From Callipepla californica brunnescens (taxonomy: Eukaryota; Chordata; Aves; Galliformes; Odontophoridae), in assembly GCA_023055505.1 (NCBI GenBank), contig JALIRH010000023.1:4036423-4100422 (forward strand): 64,000 nucleotides of DNA, written 5' to 3'. Under the pieces are notes generated by a model. It saw only the letters and a program-made list of their open reading frames with translations. It was not told the DNA's origin and did no database searches. A program made the translations under genes and the position numbers. Numbering within the stretch: position 1 is the stretch's first letter; each line of letters starts with the position of its first letter. Shown in pieces: positions 43,101-54,600 of the stretch.

Positions 43101-44566
43101 GGCCAAGGTCTTCTGAGGATGCATATTTAGAAATACAAAACAGAAGACTTCTGGGCAAATACTGACAATCTTAATGAAATATATCCTTTGTTTTCCATTC
43201 TGAAAACAAAGAGTACTGAATCTAATTATAAGAACATTACGTTTATGCACTTCTGTATGAATTTTATTATTATTTTTGTGCTATTACTTTAATAATGCAA
43301 AATAAAAGTATATTGAGTGTTTCACTCGAGTTATTTTTCAAGGATATATATCAGAGAGAAAATAGTTTTGTTTAAGTCATTTATGTCAGGTGAATTAGGA
43401 ACCCCCTAAAATAATAACTTTTGGGCATTTTGGGTTTAAACACAGTATGTCCTCCTAAGTTACTTAAAGTATTTGTATCTGTTGTTCTGAAGGCATCACT
43501 GCAGGAAGGGACTTTACTTAGTAAAACTGTAGGCTCAGTTGTTTGTTTGTTTTCTTAGTTTTGTTTGTTTTAATATGCCTTAATGTTTTCATTTTTCACA
43601 TGATTCTCTTCCTCAGTGGGAGAAACTTTGGGCAAGCTTTATTTATAAATGCAGGTGAAAGACATTTTTGATTTTAAGATTAAAAATTCAGTGTTTGTGA
43701 AACTCTTCAGACTGACAGCAATGGAAACTCAAGTCCTCTTTTTGTCCACTGAAAAGGTACAGCATGAGCAGCAGCAGTGCATGCTTCACCACACTGCCTC
43801 ACCAGAGTGCTGAAAACCCTGACCTAGAGAGAGATCTCTATAGCAAGGGTTAAGGGTTTAGTCTCCATGCTCACTCAGCCTTTACTGTGGCTGCCAACAG
43901 GAGTACTCATTTGTGATAGTGGTTAGATATCCGTATCACAAAAGAACCAGGAACTGGACTGAAGCATCAGCTTATTCCATAAAAACCTTCTGAGGGTCTG
44001 TGAAATGATTTAACTTCAGTTACTGCAGAGCTGGGCCACTGGTAGAAGTGAATGGCTCCATGTCCAGTTGCCAAAGCCCTGAGTTCAGTCTTCTTGGAAA
44101 TACTAGTGTAGCTTCTTTGTGCTATACTATGCAGAAACAAAATCAGTGGATAGAGTGTGAGTTTTGTGTAAAGGTAGCTGTAAGCAGTTTTGCTTGACTT
44201 TACATGTGTACACTGTGGCATAATGTGAGCTGTATAGTACTAAGCTGTATAATACTATGTGCCTTTTCTGTTTTTCACTCTGGTTATTGATCTCTTAACC
44301 AACTATTGGAAATTGTGAGTAGACTTGTCATGTACGAGTGTGTTTGAGTGTAAATTTTAGAAGGAGCAAGGAACTGGTGTTGTATTATGCACTGTTGGAT
44401 TAATTATGGTTTTGGACCCTTCTGTTTACGTTATGTGTGGTAGATTAAAAACAATATTTAAAAAACATAAAACGAAAAACTTGTGAACTTTTATATGAAA
44501 TTAGATATCATACCACTAACAAGGCTTTATGTTACTGCTTGTGATAGATACATATTTGAGAAAAGC

Positions 44567-44590
44567 TTTTTTTTTTTTTTTTTTTTTTTT
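44567..44590. repeat. Poly-T tract (24)
   Basis: Pure T run on the sense strand in intron 4. Confidence 0.95.
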
Positions 44591-46547
44591 AAATCAAAAT
44601 GATGACAAAAATTTTAAGATTCATGTACAGATATAGTGGACAGAAATAATGTGAAAAAACCATAAGCAAATTACTCTTTTCAATCAGTCAATTTTTCTGC
44701 TTCATGCTTAAATACTGAGAGAGCCATTCAGTGTTGTAAATTTAACACATACCAAAGGCAATGGAGATACAGAAATGAATAGTACTTATAGGATATTTCT
44801 GTATTTACCAGGCATGCAGTGTTATCTTTGCTTGTTTTTGCTTTGTTTGACTTTTTTTTCTTGTAGTTTTTTTTTTTCTCCCATTTATTAGTTATTTAGT
44901 TTGTTTTTGCAGCTTGAAGTGTTTAACATAGAAAAAAAAATCAGTATTCAGCTCAGAACATACCCATACAATTTATTTACTGTTTCAGTATTTTGTTTAA
45001 CATGACCTACTTGTTATGTAAAAAGAATGAATGCAAGTAAAATGAAATTAATAGAAAGTTTCAGGAGCACTGGACTTCAAAAGAGGCTTTTATTGTAGCA
45101 GTAAAACCTCTGCAACAGCATATAACTGCTATGATGAAGAAGAGTTATACAGTGAAATTATATTTCTTTTCTTGGATTCTAATAATTAATAGATTTTACA
45201 ATCTAGTTTGATTACTAAAATTGTTAATAAACTAAGCAAAACGTGTAATTTTCATTTTGTAGGGTAGATGTATATACATTTTAGTGGACATAATAGATCT
45301 TTAATTAGATTGCAATAGGTGCTCTTTTATTTGCTTGGGGGTCTTTGTTGTTATTGCTGAATAAATTATTTAAGCTTTTAATCTAATTTAAAAATAATTA
45401 TGGCCAGAGATTGGTATCTGGATATGGAGCCTTTTGGATTGCTTGATTGCATTAATTGCCATTTGAGTCAAGTAACTAGATGTTATTAGCTGTGAACTTC
45501 TTTGGTCATTGGAATTCTGTGATAGTACAGTGGAAAACCTTTTCACTAGAAGTTTTGAGTTTTAATATAAAGTGTTACCTAAATTGAGTTGTACCAGAAA
45601 ATCTCAATTCTGTTCCTGTAGAATTTGGTGATTTTTTTTTTTCCCCCGGGAGATGGAAGTGGTTCTGGTTTTGTTTATCAGTCTATCTATATCTTGTGGC
45701 AGAATATAATGCTGACAGACTGCACATGAGTGACTTATAATTCTTCACTTGTTGATTTTATATCTTGATCTGTGTTGTTCTTGGTAAAAATATTCAGTCA
45801 TTCACCTGAGGATAAGTAATAAATCAAAACTGATAATACTTTTCCTAGTGAGTTCTGATGCTTCTTGCTGAAGGAGGTAGCAAGTTCGATGTTGTGAAGC
45901 AAATCCTTGAAACTGTCAGTTTCGTTATTTTAAAATGCTTGTAATTTGCATCCATCAAAGATAATACCAATCTGCTTTTATTTCTATGGAACAAAGACAA
46001 AGTTATGTAAAGATATTGAACAGCAGACAGTAATTTTTCTTTACATCATCTCTTCCAGTAAGATTTATCTGAGCTTTTTATAGTTAACGTAGCTAGAAAA
46101 ATGAACATGTTGAATTTCTGAAACACTTTGTTCTTTTAATCCAGATTGCAAATTGTTAGGAAACTGTTCTTTTGTGAACTTCAACCATAGGTGCTGTTCT
46201 ACGTAACTTTATCTAATCTTGAACAGCTGTGCTCCAGTGATTTTCCAGGTTCCTTAGCTTAGTGTCCCCCCAGCATCTTAACTTTTAATTTCTTGAAATT
46301 TTTTATCATATTATCCATTTGGATGGGCATAATACCTATTCTGCACAGCGTGGTCTTGCACCTGTAACTGTTGTCCAGTCTCCTTGCACCATTGGGTCCC
46401 CATATTCTTTTTGTTTTGGTAGAGTTTTTACCTTCTGCTGGTATTATTCAGAAGTCATTGTTTTGTAAAATTATTAGATTGTTTTAAAATAGTTGTTTGA
46501 GAGTCTAGGAAATAATATATCTGTCAGTGATGTTAACTTATGAGTGC

Positions 46548-46612
46548 GTGCTCAGGAGTTGGACTTTGATAATTCTTGTGTGTCTTCCAACTTAGGAAAT
46601 TCTGTGATTATA
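46548..46612 (+). mobile_element. CR1 LINE 3' terminus, very short
   Basis: CTCAGGAGTTGGACTTTGAT, AATTCTTGTGTGTCTTCCAA and ATTCTGTGATTATAG match the 3' end of the CR1 subfamily with a GGACTTTGATGATCC signature. Only about 65 bases are present. Confidence 0.75.
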
Positions 46613-47493
46613 GACTGACATTAGGAATGATTTGCTAGGAAGAGATTGCATAGTATGATAAATACAGAAGAATGAAGTAAGCATGTTTTCTTTTTAAACT
46701 GCGAAAATGTAGAAGTAAAACCAAAAACCTATGTTATGAAATTATAACAAAAAAAAAAAGTGAATGGCAAGTGTTTATTTGCTTTTAAAATATTTTTCTG
46801 GTTATGCATAGAGGATATTTAAACAAAAAGGAGCACACAATGACATTTTAAAAGGTAATCAAACAAAAAAAAAATTATATAACTGGAACTTAAATATTGT
46901 AACTGTACTGATATTTGGGGCCTAATCAGGGAGATTAATTCAGAATAAAATGAAAATGTACTCTGAATAAGTGCTCTGAAATGAACTTACCTTTCTGATT
47001 ACGGCTGAAAGTAAAGGGCTACCTTGCTTGTGTCACTTGATATTTGTACAGCTTTTGAGAGCTGAATTTTGTGTAGGGTGGAAAAGCATCTGTGAGCTCT
47101 CTTAACATTTTGCAGTGATGGTGGTACACGCAGTGCTGCTGTTAAAAGCGTTGCTGTTATTCAGCTGTTGTCTTCCTCATTAACACGAATGCCACATTCC
47201 CAAAGAAGGATTTCTTTCTGTGACTTCTGATACTCTGTAATTTTGCACCAGGGAAGAGCTATGTAGGCTATGCTACAACAATATTATGCTTACAGAAATG
47301 ATGTCTATTTTGCATGGATTGTCTGTTTTACCTGCAAGTCTTGATGCATCTGTGCAGGTATTTTTTGTGTTTCTAAACCCGTCAGTGTTTGGAGATTTTT
47401 TTTTCGTATCTCCAAAAGGGGCTTCTATAAAGACTATTCAACGATTTCCTTTACAATCATCTTTGAACTTTTTAATTCTGTAACTTTTTTATG

Positions 47494-47504
47494 TATATAC
47501 ATAC

Positions 47505-47538
<34 letters not shown>
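47494..47538. repeat. (TA)n(TG)n compound microsatellite
   Basis: A TATAC/ATAT run is followed by about 12 TG units, in intron 4. Confidence 0.9.
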
Positions 47539-49089
47539 AATAATAAAGTTTTGGGATGTATTGAAGTCATCTGAATTGTTTGTTCAGGTTTATTTTTTGA
47601 GGGAGCAAGGGCAATGTTTCTTACATTACTTCTGGTAGCTGTTAATATTGTGCAGCCTCTTGAAAATAGTAAGGAATACTTAAGAATAAACAGAATACAT
47701 ATCATGCATAAGATGAGTAAGAGGTTTGTGAGTGTGTCATTGATACTGGATGATTTTAATGCACACTGCACGCAAGTATTTAAATTGAAGTGTTTTCATT
47801 ATTTTAAAATGTGAATTTCTACAATGAAAGTAGTATTTGAGAATTTCTGTTTTGGATATTTCTGAAGAAAATCTAAACGGTGGCTACCTTAGAAGCTTTT
47901 CTATGCTGCAGAACAGCTTTATTTGGTACCATTTTCAACTGGTTTTAGTACTACTCATTGCATCTAGACTGTCTTAGAAAATTACTTCTTCCTATAAAAA
48001 CTGTTACTGTGCTAGTCTTTTTCATTTTATTCTTCTTTCCATGGCTTAAGTACTGTTGAGTCTGAAAAGCACTCTGCAGTGCGTATTGCTCATTTGTGAT
48101 ACGTACTCCAGATTTTGAAGTGTTTGTAACAAGTTTGCAGTAACAAATATTGCAGTACATTTAAATGAGTTAGAAGCAGTATGCCTTTGAGTTAACATAG
48201 AAACAGAAGATTATTTGTTGTCAGAAATCTGACGCGAGGTACAGCTTTCTGCGTTTTAAAAAAGTTTTAATAATAGAATATAGGTTGCCTAATTTTGTGT
48301 TCAGGTGTGAGCCTTATCTTTGATACCGTTAAATTAAGTTGAAACTTTTTTTCACAATATGTAGATATCTAGAAGTTCTTTCTACTGTTTCTCTACTGTA
48401 GGAGATTTTTATCTCTCTTGAGAAAGGTGTCGCTCATAATCTATTACAGAAGGGTTACTATAGCTGACCTTTTGTTTTTTTCAGTTGTGATAAAAGTGCT
48501 CAGTGAAATTATATAAAACTTATGGGACTCCAGTGCTAGTAGAGATAAATGACTTCTTCCTTGTGCTAGTAGAAAATACCTCTGAGCAGTGAATTTTAAA
48601 CTTGAATGGTGATACTTTTATACTTGTGGTATTACACAAATGAAGACAACATGATCGTTCTTTGAGCAAAGTAAGTTTTTTTTTGGCACAAGGTAACAAA
48701 GTTCTTGTGATTATATCTGTTAAGGCTGTGATGTCCTGCGAATGCCTCTGCCTCCACCATATTCTTTGTCTTTGGTGTGGATGAAGTTATCTGGAAATTC
48801 AAACCTCTGACTCAGAAGATAATTTCATGTCTTTTTGCTGCAGAAATATTTCACGTAACATGGCAGTAGTTTACTTGTGGCTTTCATGCAGTTAGCACTT
48901 CAGCCACATTACTGTGTGGTGCTGTTTAACTGGGTAATATATACACAGCCTTGTCCCAGTCCCAGAATTAAAATATCAGTGGAATAAGTGAAATCTGGTG
49001 GGAGGTGAAATCTCTGACTGATGTGTCACAATGGATGATTCTGGTCTCCTCAGTAGGGGTGGGCTGGTTTTCAGCAAGGGAGCTGAAGG

Positions 49090-49697
49090 TTGGCTGTGTG
49101 TAAGGGAGGGGTGAGGCTGTATGCAGTTGACAATGACGTGATTGAGAATATCTGGGTAAGAAGGGACAAGCAAATAAATTGAATGCTGCTGTGGAATTCT
49201 ACTGTAGGCCATCCAACCAAGGTAACTAAAACAATGAAATATTCTTTAAGGAACTAAGAGAACAGCCACACTTGTTCTTCTGGATGAATTGCTAGACTTT
49301 TTACTGGGAATACCATACAGCTGGTAAAAATGTGTCCAGAAGATTCCAGAAACACCTTGATGATAATTTTCTGGTACAGGTACTAAGAGAAAAGACTGAG
49401 AAGGGTGCTCTCCTATATTTCTTACTTGTAAGCTGAGGGGATCTTATGAATGAAGTGGCAATTATTGACCATAGAGATCATGAGGTAGTTGAAATCTAAA
49501 TTCTTTGATGGTAGGAGTGAAATTGCCATCAAATCTTTGATGCTGGATCTGGGGAGGACAGTTTTCATTCAGGCTGTTCAGAGGACATGTTAGTTGTCAA
49601 GTTCCCCTGCGAAGCTGCTTATGAATGCACTGAGGTTCCATCAGTGCTGATCACTTTTCAGGTACTACCTCTGAAATGTACAGGAACAAGCAATTTC
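49090..49697 (+). mobile_element. Old CR1 LINE, left part (ORF2 endonuclease to reverse transcriptase)
   Basis: The sequence follows CR1 ORF2 upstream of the usual 3' fragments. It includes CTACTGTAGGCCATCCAACC (end of the endonuclease domain), TTTACTGGGAATACCATACA, and GAGGGGATCTTATGAATGAAG-like blocks. It ends at AGGAACAAGCAATTTC, where another CR1 starts. Frameshifts and stops are numerous. The left edge is uncertain; homology may reach a little further left. Confidence 0.75.
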
Positions 49698-50503
49698 TTT
49701 TGAACTTAATGAGGTTCAGCAAAGCAAATTGCATGGTTTTGCAGTTGCATTGAGTTAATCCCAGATATGTATACAAACTGGAAAAATTATTTCTTCAGAG
49801 TAGCCCTGCTGAGAAGAGCTTAGAGGTCCTGGTTGATGAAAAACTTAACGTGAGCCACAGAGTGGGTTTGCTGCCCAGAAGGCCAGCGATATCCTGGATT
49901 CCATCAGAAGAGGGATAACCAACAGAGCAGGAGAGATGAGATTATCTGGGTCCTCACAAGGGCAGAGTGAGACAGAGTTCTGCATCCAGGTATGGGGCCC
50001 TAACACAGGAAAGATGTGGAGCTTTTGGAGAGGTTCTAGAGGAGGGCCATGAAAATTATCCAAGGAATGGAACATACCTCTCCTATGAAGATAGGTTGAA
50101 GGAGCTGGACTTGTTCAGCCTGGAAAAGATAAGGCTTCAGGGAGAATTCATTGTGGCCTTCCAATATTTAAAAGCAGTTTATAAACATGAGAGAAGCAAC
50201 ATTTTACATGAGTAGATAGTGATAGGACAAGGGGAATTGGTTCTAAATAAAGGAAGGGAGATTTACCTTACTTGTCAGAGGGAAGATTTTTACTGAGAAA
50301 GTGGTGAGGTGCTGGAACAAGTAGCACAGATTGGCTGCGGATGCCCCATCCTTGGAGACATTTAGGGTCAGGTTGGGCAGGGCTCTGGGCAAACTGCTCT
50401 AGTACTTTATCTGGCAATGACAACCATGCCCATGGCAGGGGGTTGGAACTTCATGATCCTTGAGATAATTCCCTTCCAACAAAAACCATTCTATGGTCCT
50501 GTG
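49698..50503 (+). mobile_element. CR1 LINE inserted inside the old CR1
   Basis: It begins with AACTTAATGAGGTTCAGC (reverse-transcriptase block after the catalytic site) and covers AGAAGGCCAGCGATATCCTG, CCTCTCCTATGAAGATAGG and the ORF2 C-terminus. It ends with GGGTTGGAACTTCATGATCC and CCATTCTATGGTCCTGTG. It is of a different subfamily from its host element and inserted in the same orientation. A short AATTTC / AATTCC pair at its two edges looks like a target-site duplication. Confidence 0.88.
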
Positions 50504-52232
50504 AATTCCACTATGTAAGAAGTCAAGCAGGTGGGGCAGAATGTTTACTTGGATAAACAGGGATCTTATTCTTGATCTCAGTCAGGAAAATAAAGTGTAT
50601 GGATACTGGAGGTGAGGTGGAGAAATAAGGGAGGTCTGCGGATACGCTGTTCACCACTGCAGTGAGAAAATTTGTGTGGCCAGGGCTCATTTAAAATTGA
50701 AGCTGCTCAGTATTGTGGGGTCAATAAAAGGAACATCTAAAATTTTATTAAGAGCAAAAGGAAGACCTTGGTCCTTCACTTGGAAGGGGATTTTCATCTC
50801 ACATTGACAAAGCAGAGACATTTAATGCATTCTTTAACTCTGTCTTCAAAACTGATAATGGGCTCTGGGACTCCTGGATCCTTGAGTTGGAGGTCTGTGA
50901 CTTTGTGTTAACGACCAACATCCAGCCAACGTGGAACTTTTTCAGGATTCGCTGCTCCAATTGGGTGCACATAAGTCACTGGGACCTGATGGGATTCATT
51001 GCAGGGTAGTCAGAGAACTGGCTGATGTCATTGAGAGACTTCTCTCAATTACTTTTCAACACTCTTAGTAATCTGGAGAGGTCCCAGTCAACTAGCAGAC
51101 ATTGTCTCATTTTCAAAAAGGGCAGGAATGAAGACCCTGGTAATTTCAAGCCTGTCAGTCTTACTTTGGTGCCTGGTAAAATTGTAGAGAAGGTTATTCC
51201 TGGAATTGCAGAAAAACAACTGAAAGACAATGCAGTTGGTTTATTGTTCACAACAAATATGAGTTCTCAAGAGGAAAGTCCTGTTTAACAAATGTAATTT
51301 TCCTTTTTGACAAGATTACCCACCTGGTTGTCCATGGAAAGCCAGGTGGTATAATATTTTTGGATTTCAGTAAAGCTTTTGATACAGTATCCTCCTAGCC
51401 AGAATGTAATTACCCACAGGTAATGTGGGTGAACGATTGATGATCTGGGCTCAAAGTGTTAATAGTATATGGGGTTACATCAGGCTGCTGGCCTATCACT
51501 TGTGGGGTGCTGCAGGGATCAGTTTTTGGGACAGTTGTCTTTTGTGTTTTAATAAATAAAGTAGACAACTTGAACGTATATGGGGTATGCTTGTGGAAGG
51601 CACTGTACTGGAGTAACTGTTGACTCCCTTAAGGGTCTTGAAAGAGATCTTAACAAATTAGAGAGCTGATGTTTTACAAGGACAAGGTGGATTCTGCAAC
51701 CCTGGCAATATGAACAGATGGGATGAGAAGTGTGTGAACAGCCCCGCAGAAAGGGATCAGAGGACTCGCTGATGGCAGGTTGAAGATGAGCCAGCCGAGT
51801 GCCCTGGCAGCCAAAGGGTCAGCTGTACCCTGAGATGCACCAGGCCTAGCACTGCCAGTGGGAAAGGGTAGGGGTTATCCACTCTGCTCTGTGCTGCACT
51901 GCCTCACCTCCAGCACTGTGTGCAATTTGGGTGTCATAATGTAAGAAGGACATAGAGCTGTTAAGAGTCTGTAGCTCTCACAGGGAGCGGAGGGCAGTGC
52001 TGAGCTCTGCTTTGTGTGACAGTGACAGAGCTCGAGGGAACGGCAGGGAGCTGTGCTGGAGGTGTTATGGAAAGGTTCTTCAGCAGAGGGCAATGGGCAC
52101 AGCCCCAGGCTTCCAGAGTTCAGGGAGTGTTTGGACAACACTCTGAGGCAGAGTTTGTATTTAGGGTGGTGCTATGTGAAGCTAGGGGTTGGACTTGATC
52201 CCTTTGCGTCCCTTCTGACTCAGGGTTTTCTG
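50504..52232 (+). mobile_element. Old CR1 LINE, right part (reverse transcriptase to 3' end)
   Basis: ORF2 resumes in order with AAGTCAAGCAGGTGGGGCAG and continues through GGACCTGATGGGATTCATTG, TTTTTGGATTTCAGTAAAGC, and GGTGCTGCAGGGATCAG. The sequence then covers the C-terminal region and a 3' end with GGGGTTGGACTTGATCCC. With the left part it makes about 2.3 kb of one CR1, the most complete in the window, but no long frame is open. The reverse-transcriptase active-site block falls in a deleted or degraded stretch near 51540-51600. Confidence 0.85.
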
Positions 52233-52358
52233 TCCTTCTTTGATACACGTGTAGATAATTATTTTCCTCTCTGGTAAAGCTGTCTCTACTTGCACTGAAA
52301 AATTCTATATGAAGAATGAACATCCTGTGTAGGCAGCGAGAGATACTGTTATTCTTTC

Positions 52359-52383
52359 TTTTTTTTTTTTTTTTTTTTTTTTT
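52359..52383. repeat. Poly-T tract (25)
   Basis: Pure T run on the sense strand, about 125 bases past the end of the old CR1. Confidence 0.95.
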
Positions 52384-52540
52384 ACTTTCCACCTTTACAT
52401 GAAAGTAGGAATTCAGTTGGTGATAGCTTGTAACCTAAGAGCACATTTGACATCTCTGTGTATCTACATCTTCCCTTGCTGAGGTAATGCAGAAAGCATC
52501 CATTAATTAATAGCTTTCTTTTTACAGTAAGTTGGCATTT

Positions 52541-52690
52541 ATAGAATCATAAAGTCATGGAGTCCTTACAGTTGTAAGGGACCTCTGAAGGCCATGTAGT
52601 CCAGCTCCCCTTCATTGATCTGGTACACTGCAGCTAGGTCAGTTTGCCCCACGCCTTATCCAGCCTCACCTCAAAAGTGTCCAGGGACTA
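52541..52690 (-). mobile_element. CR1 LINE 3' fragment
   Basis: On the plus strand, ATAGAATCATAAAGTCATGG, AAGGGACCTCTGAAGGCC and GTAGTCCAGCTCCCC are followed by CAGCCTCACCTCAAAAGTG. This is a reverse-oriented CR1 3'UTR. It is the last transposon I recognise before the right edge. Confidence 0.82.
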
Positions 52691-52776
52691 TTTGCTCTAA
52701 TCCTATGACGGTGATAATGGTATACTGTGTTCATAAAATTAGAGAATTGTAGAAAATTGAGAGGAAGAACATAAAG

Positions 52777-52803
<27 letters not shown>
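52777..52803. repeat. Poly-T tract (27)
   Basis: Pure T run on the sense strand in intron 4. Confidence 0.95.
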
Positions 52804-52807
<4 letters not shown>

Positions 52808-53700
52808 ACGACAGTTTTTAACAGAGTGTTCTAATGAGGTGAAACAAAATCCAGGTACCTATTTTTAGCATTTTGATCAGATCTAGACTACTTAGTAAAG
52901 GAGAAAAATGTAAACTGTATATTATAAACCATTTCATAATTTGTGAGATGTGTATATATTTTTGTGTGTAGAGCTATTTCCACTTACTTATGTGTGGTCT
53001 TGAATTGCCTTGAAGATAAATGAGTTATAATAAATAAATCACACTTTAGATAGAATATACATAAATAGGACAGTTGAAAATTTGGTGTTTGTAGCAGTAT
53101 AACTTTAATGAGCTGAAGAGTGTTGTTTCCAGTTGGTTCAGATGCTACTGGTTTTGCAGAATTTTTTCTAGTATGCTGTGTTCAAAACACACTGTTTTTA
53201 GTGTATATTTGAAGAACAGGGATTCAAATATTTTGTTCTGCAGTGATATGGGGTTTATATTTTCAAAGAAAATTTGTGAAAAAGAAAAAAACAACGTATG
53301 TCCAGTAGTTCAAAAAGAAATCTTAATAGATTATTCTTGAATTAAACATGCTTTACCTCTTTCTATTGCCAGTACTTTGAGGAAGCTGTCCTATGAAAGA
53401 AGTTAAATTTAGCTGCATAAAAAAAGGCAGAGGCAGATTAAAGATTTAGGTGCTTCGGCACATGACTTTGTTCTCAAACTGTATTGTTCCTTTCACCTGG
53501 TAAATGTTGATCATATCATTTTTTATGCAGCAGTCATTGGTATTCTGTGACTGTGTTTGCTAGGACAATTGATAGTTACTGTTAATCATAGCAGAGTGCA
53601 GTTCTCTTCCATATAATTCTCCAAGAATAGTATTTTTCTGATGAATTTTACTATTTTAAAACTAGCACTCAATTCCTCTAATTTGCTAAAGTAAATTCAT

Positions 53701-53747
53701 TTATATATATAAATATATATATACTCACACATACACATACACATATA
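53701..53747. repeat. (TA)n / (CA)n compound microsatellite
   Basis: A TATATA-rich run passes into ACACAT units, in intron 4. Confidence 0.85.
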
Positions 53748-54576
53748 GAGCGAACACTAAAAAATATTTTTCTCTACTGAACTACACCAAAAAGGGTGCT
53801 GTTATTACTTTTAACATGTTTGTCACTGTATTCAGAAGATTTATGCTTATGGTTTTGCTTAATTTAAGCTTGTCATCCAGAAAAGTTTAATGAGTAAGTG
53901 TAACATGTAGTTGCTTTCATATGCCACAAATCAGTATTTTTGGAAAAACAGCTTTGATTTTGAAAATGAATATTATTGATTAACTATCAATTCATTTAAT
54001 ATTACCATCTGTGCAGTTTTTACTAGCTGCACAGCAGTACAAAGATTTGATTCTAAGACCTTAGATTTTCTGCTATTTAGAACTTCCCCTTTCGTTAATT
54101 AGGACAGAAATTTTCCTCCAGTTTACAAACAAGATGTTTTGCTTGGAAAAGTTAGAAGAAAAAAGGAAAAAAAAAAAAGGTGAGGGGGGTGGTTGGGAGT
54201 ATTTAGTCTCTACATGTGAATTGGAAAACATTAAGCTTTTTCATCCTTCATTAGTACTGAATTTTAGGAGAGAACATCACCATAAGGTAAAGTATGCACT
54301 TTTCAGTTGCCCTCTGAAAAGTGTAGCTTGCTGATGTTCAACGCAAGGTTTAAAAGGAAAGTAGTATTTTTATTTTTCTGCCTGGACTGCATATGTTAGA
54401 AGTCCTTCAAGGAGGAGTACTTAAATAAATATATGTATAGCCATGTGTCATGGTAAGATATAGGCATAATGGGGCCATTTTCATTTGAGGAGCAGAGATG
54501 ATTGGAAGACTGCCTGAAATTGCTCTGCCAAGGTGCTAGGGGCTGCTGTAAGTAAACTATCAAGTAAAGCTGTCAG

Positions 54577-54600
54577 TTTTGTTTATTTATTTATTTATTT
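54577..54600. repeat. (TTTA)n microsatellite
   Basis: About five TTTA units in intron 4. Confidence 0.88.
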
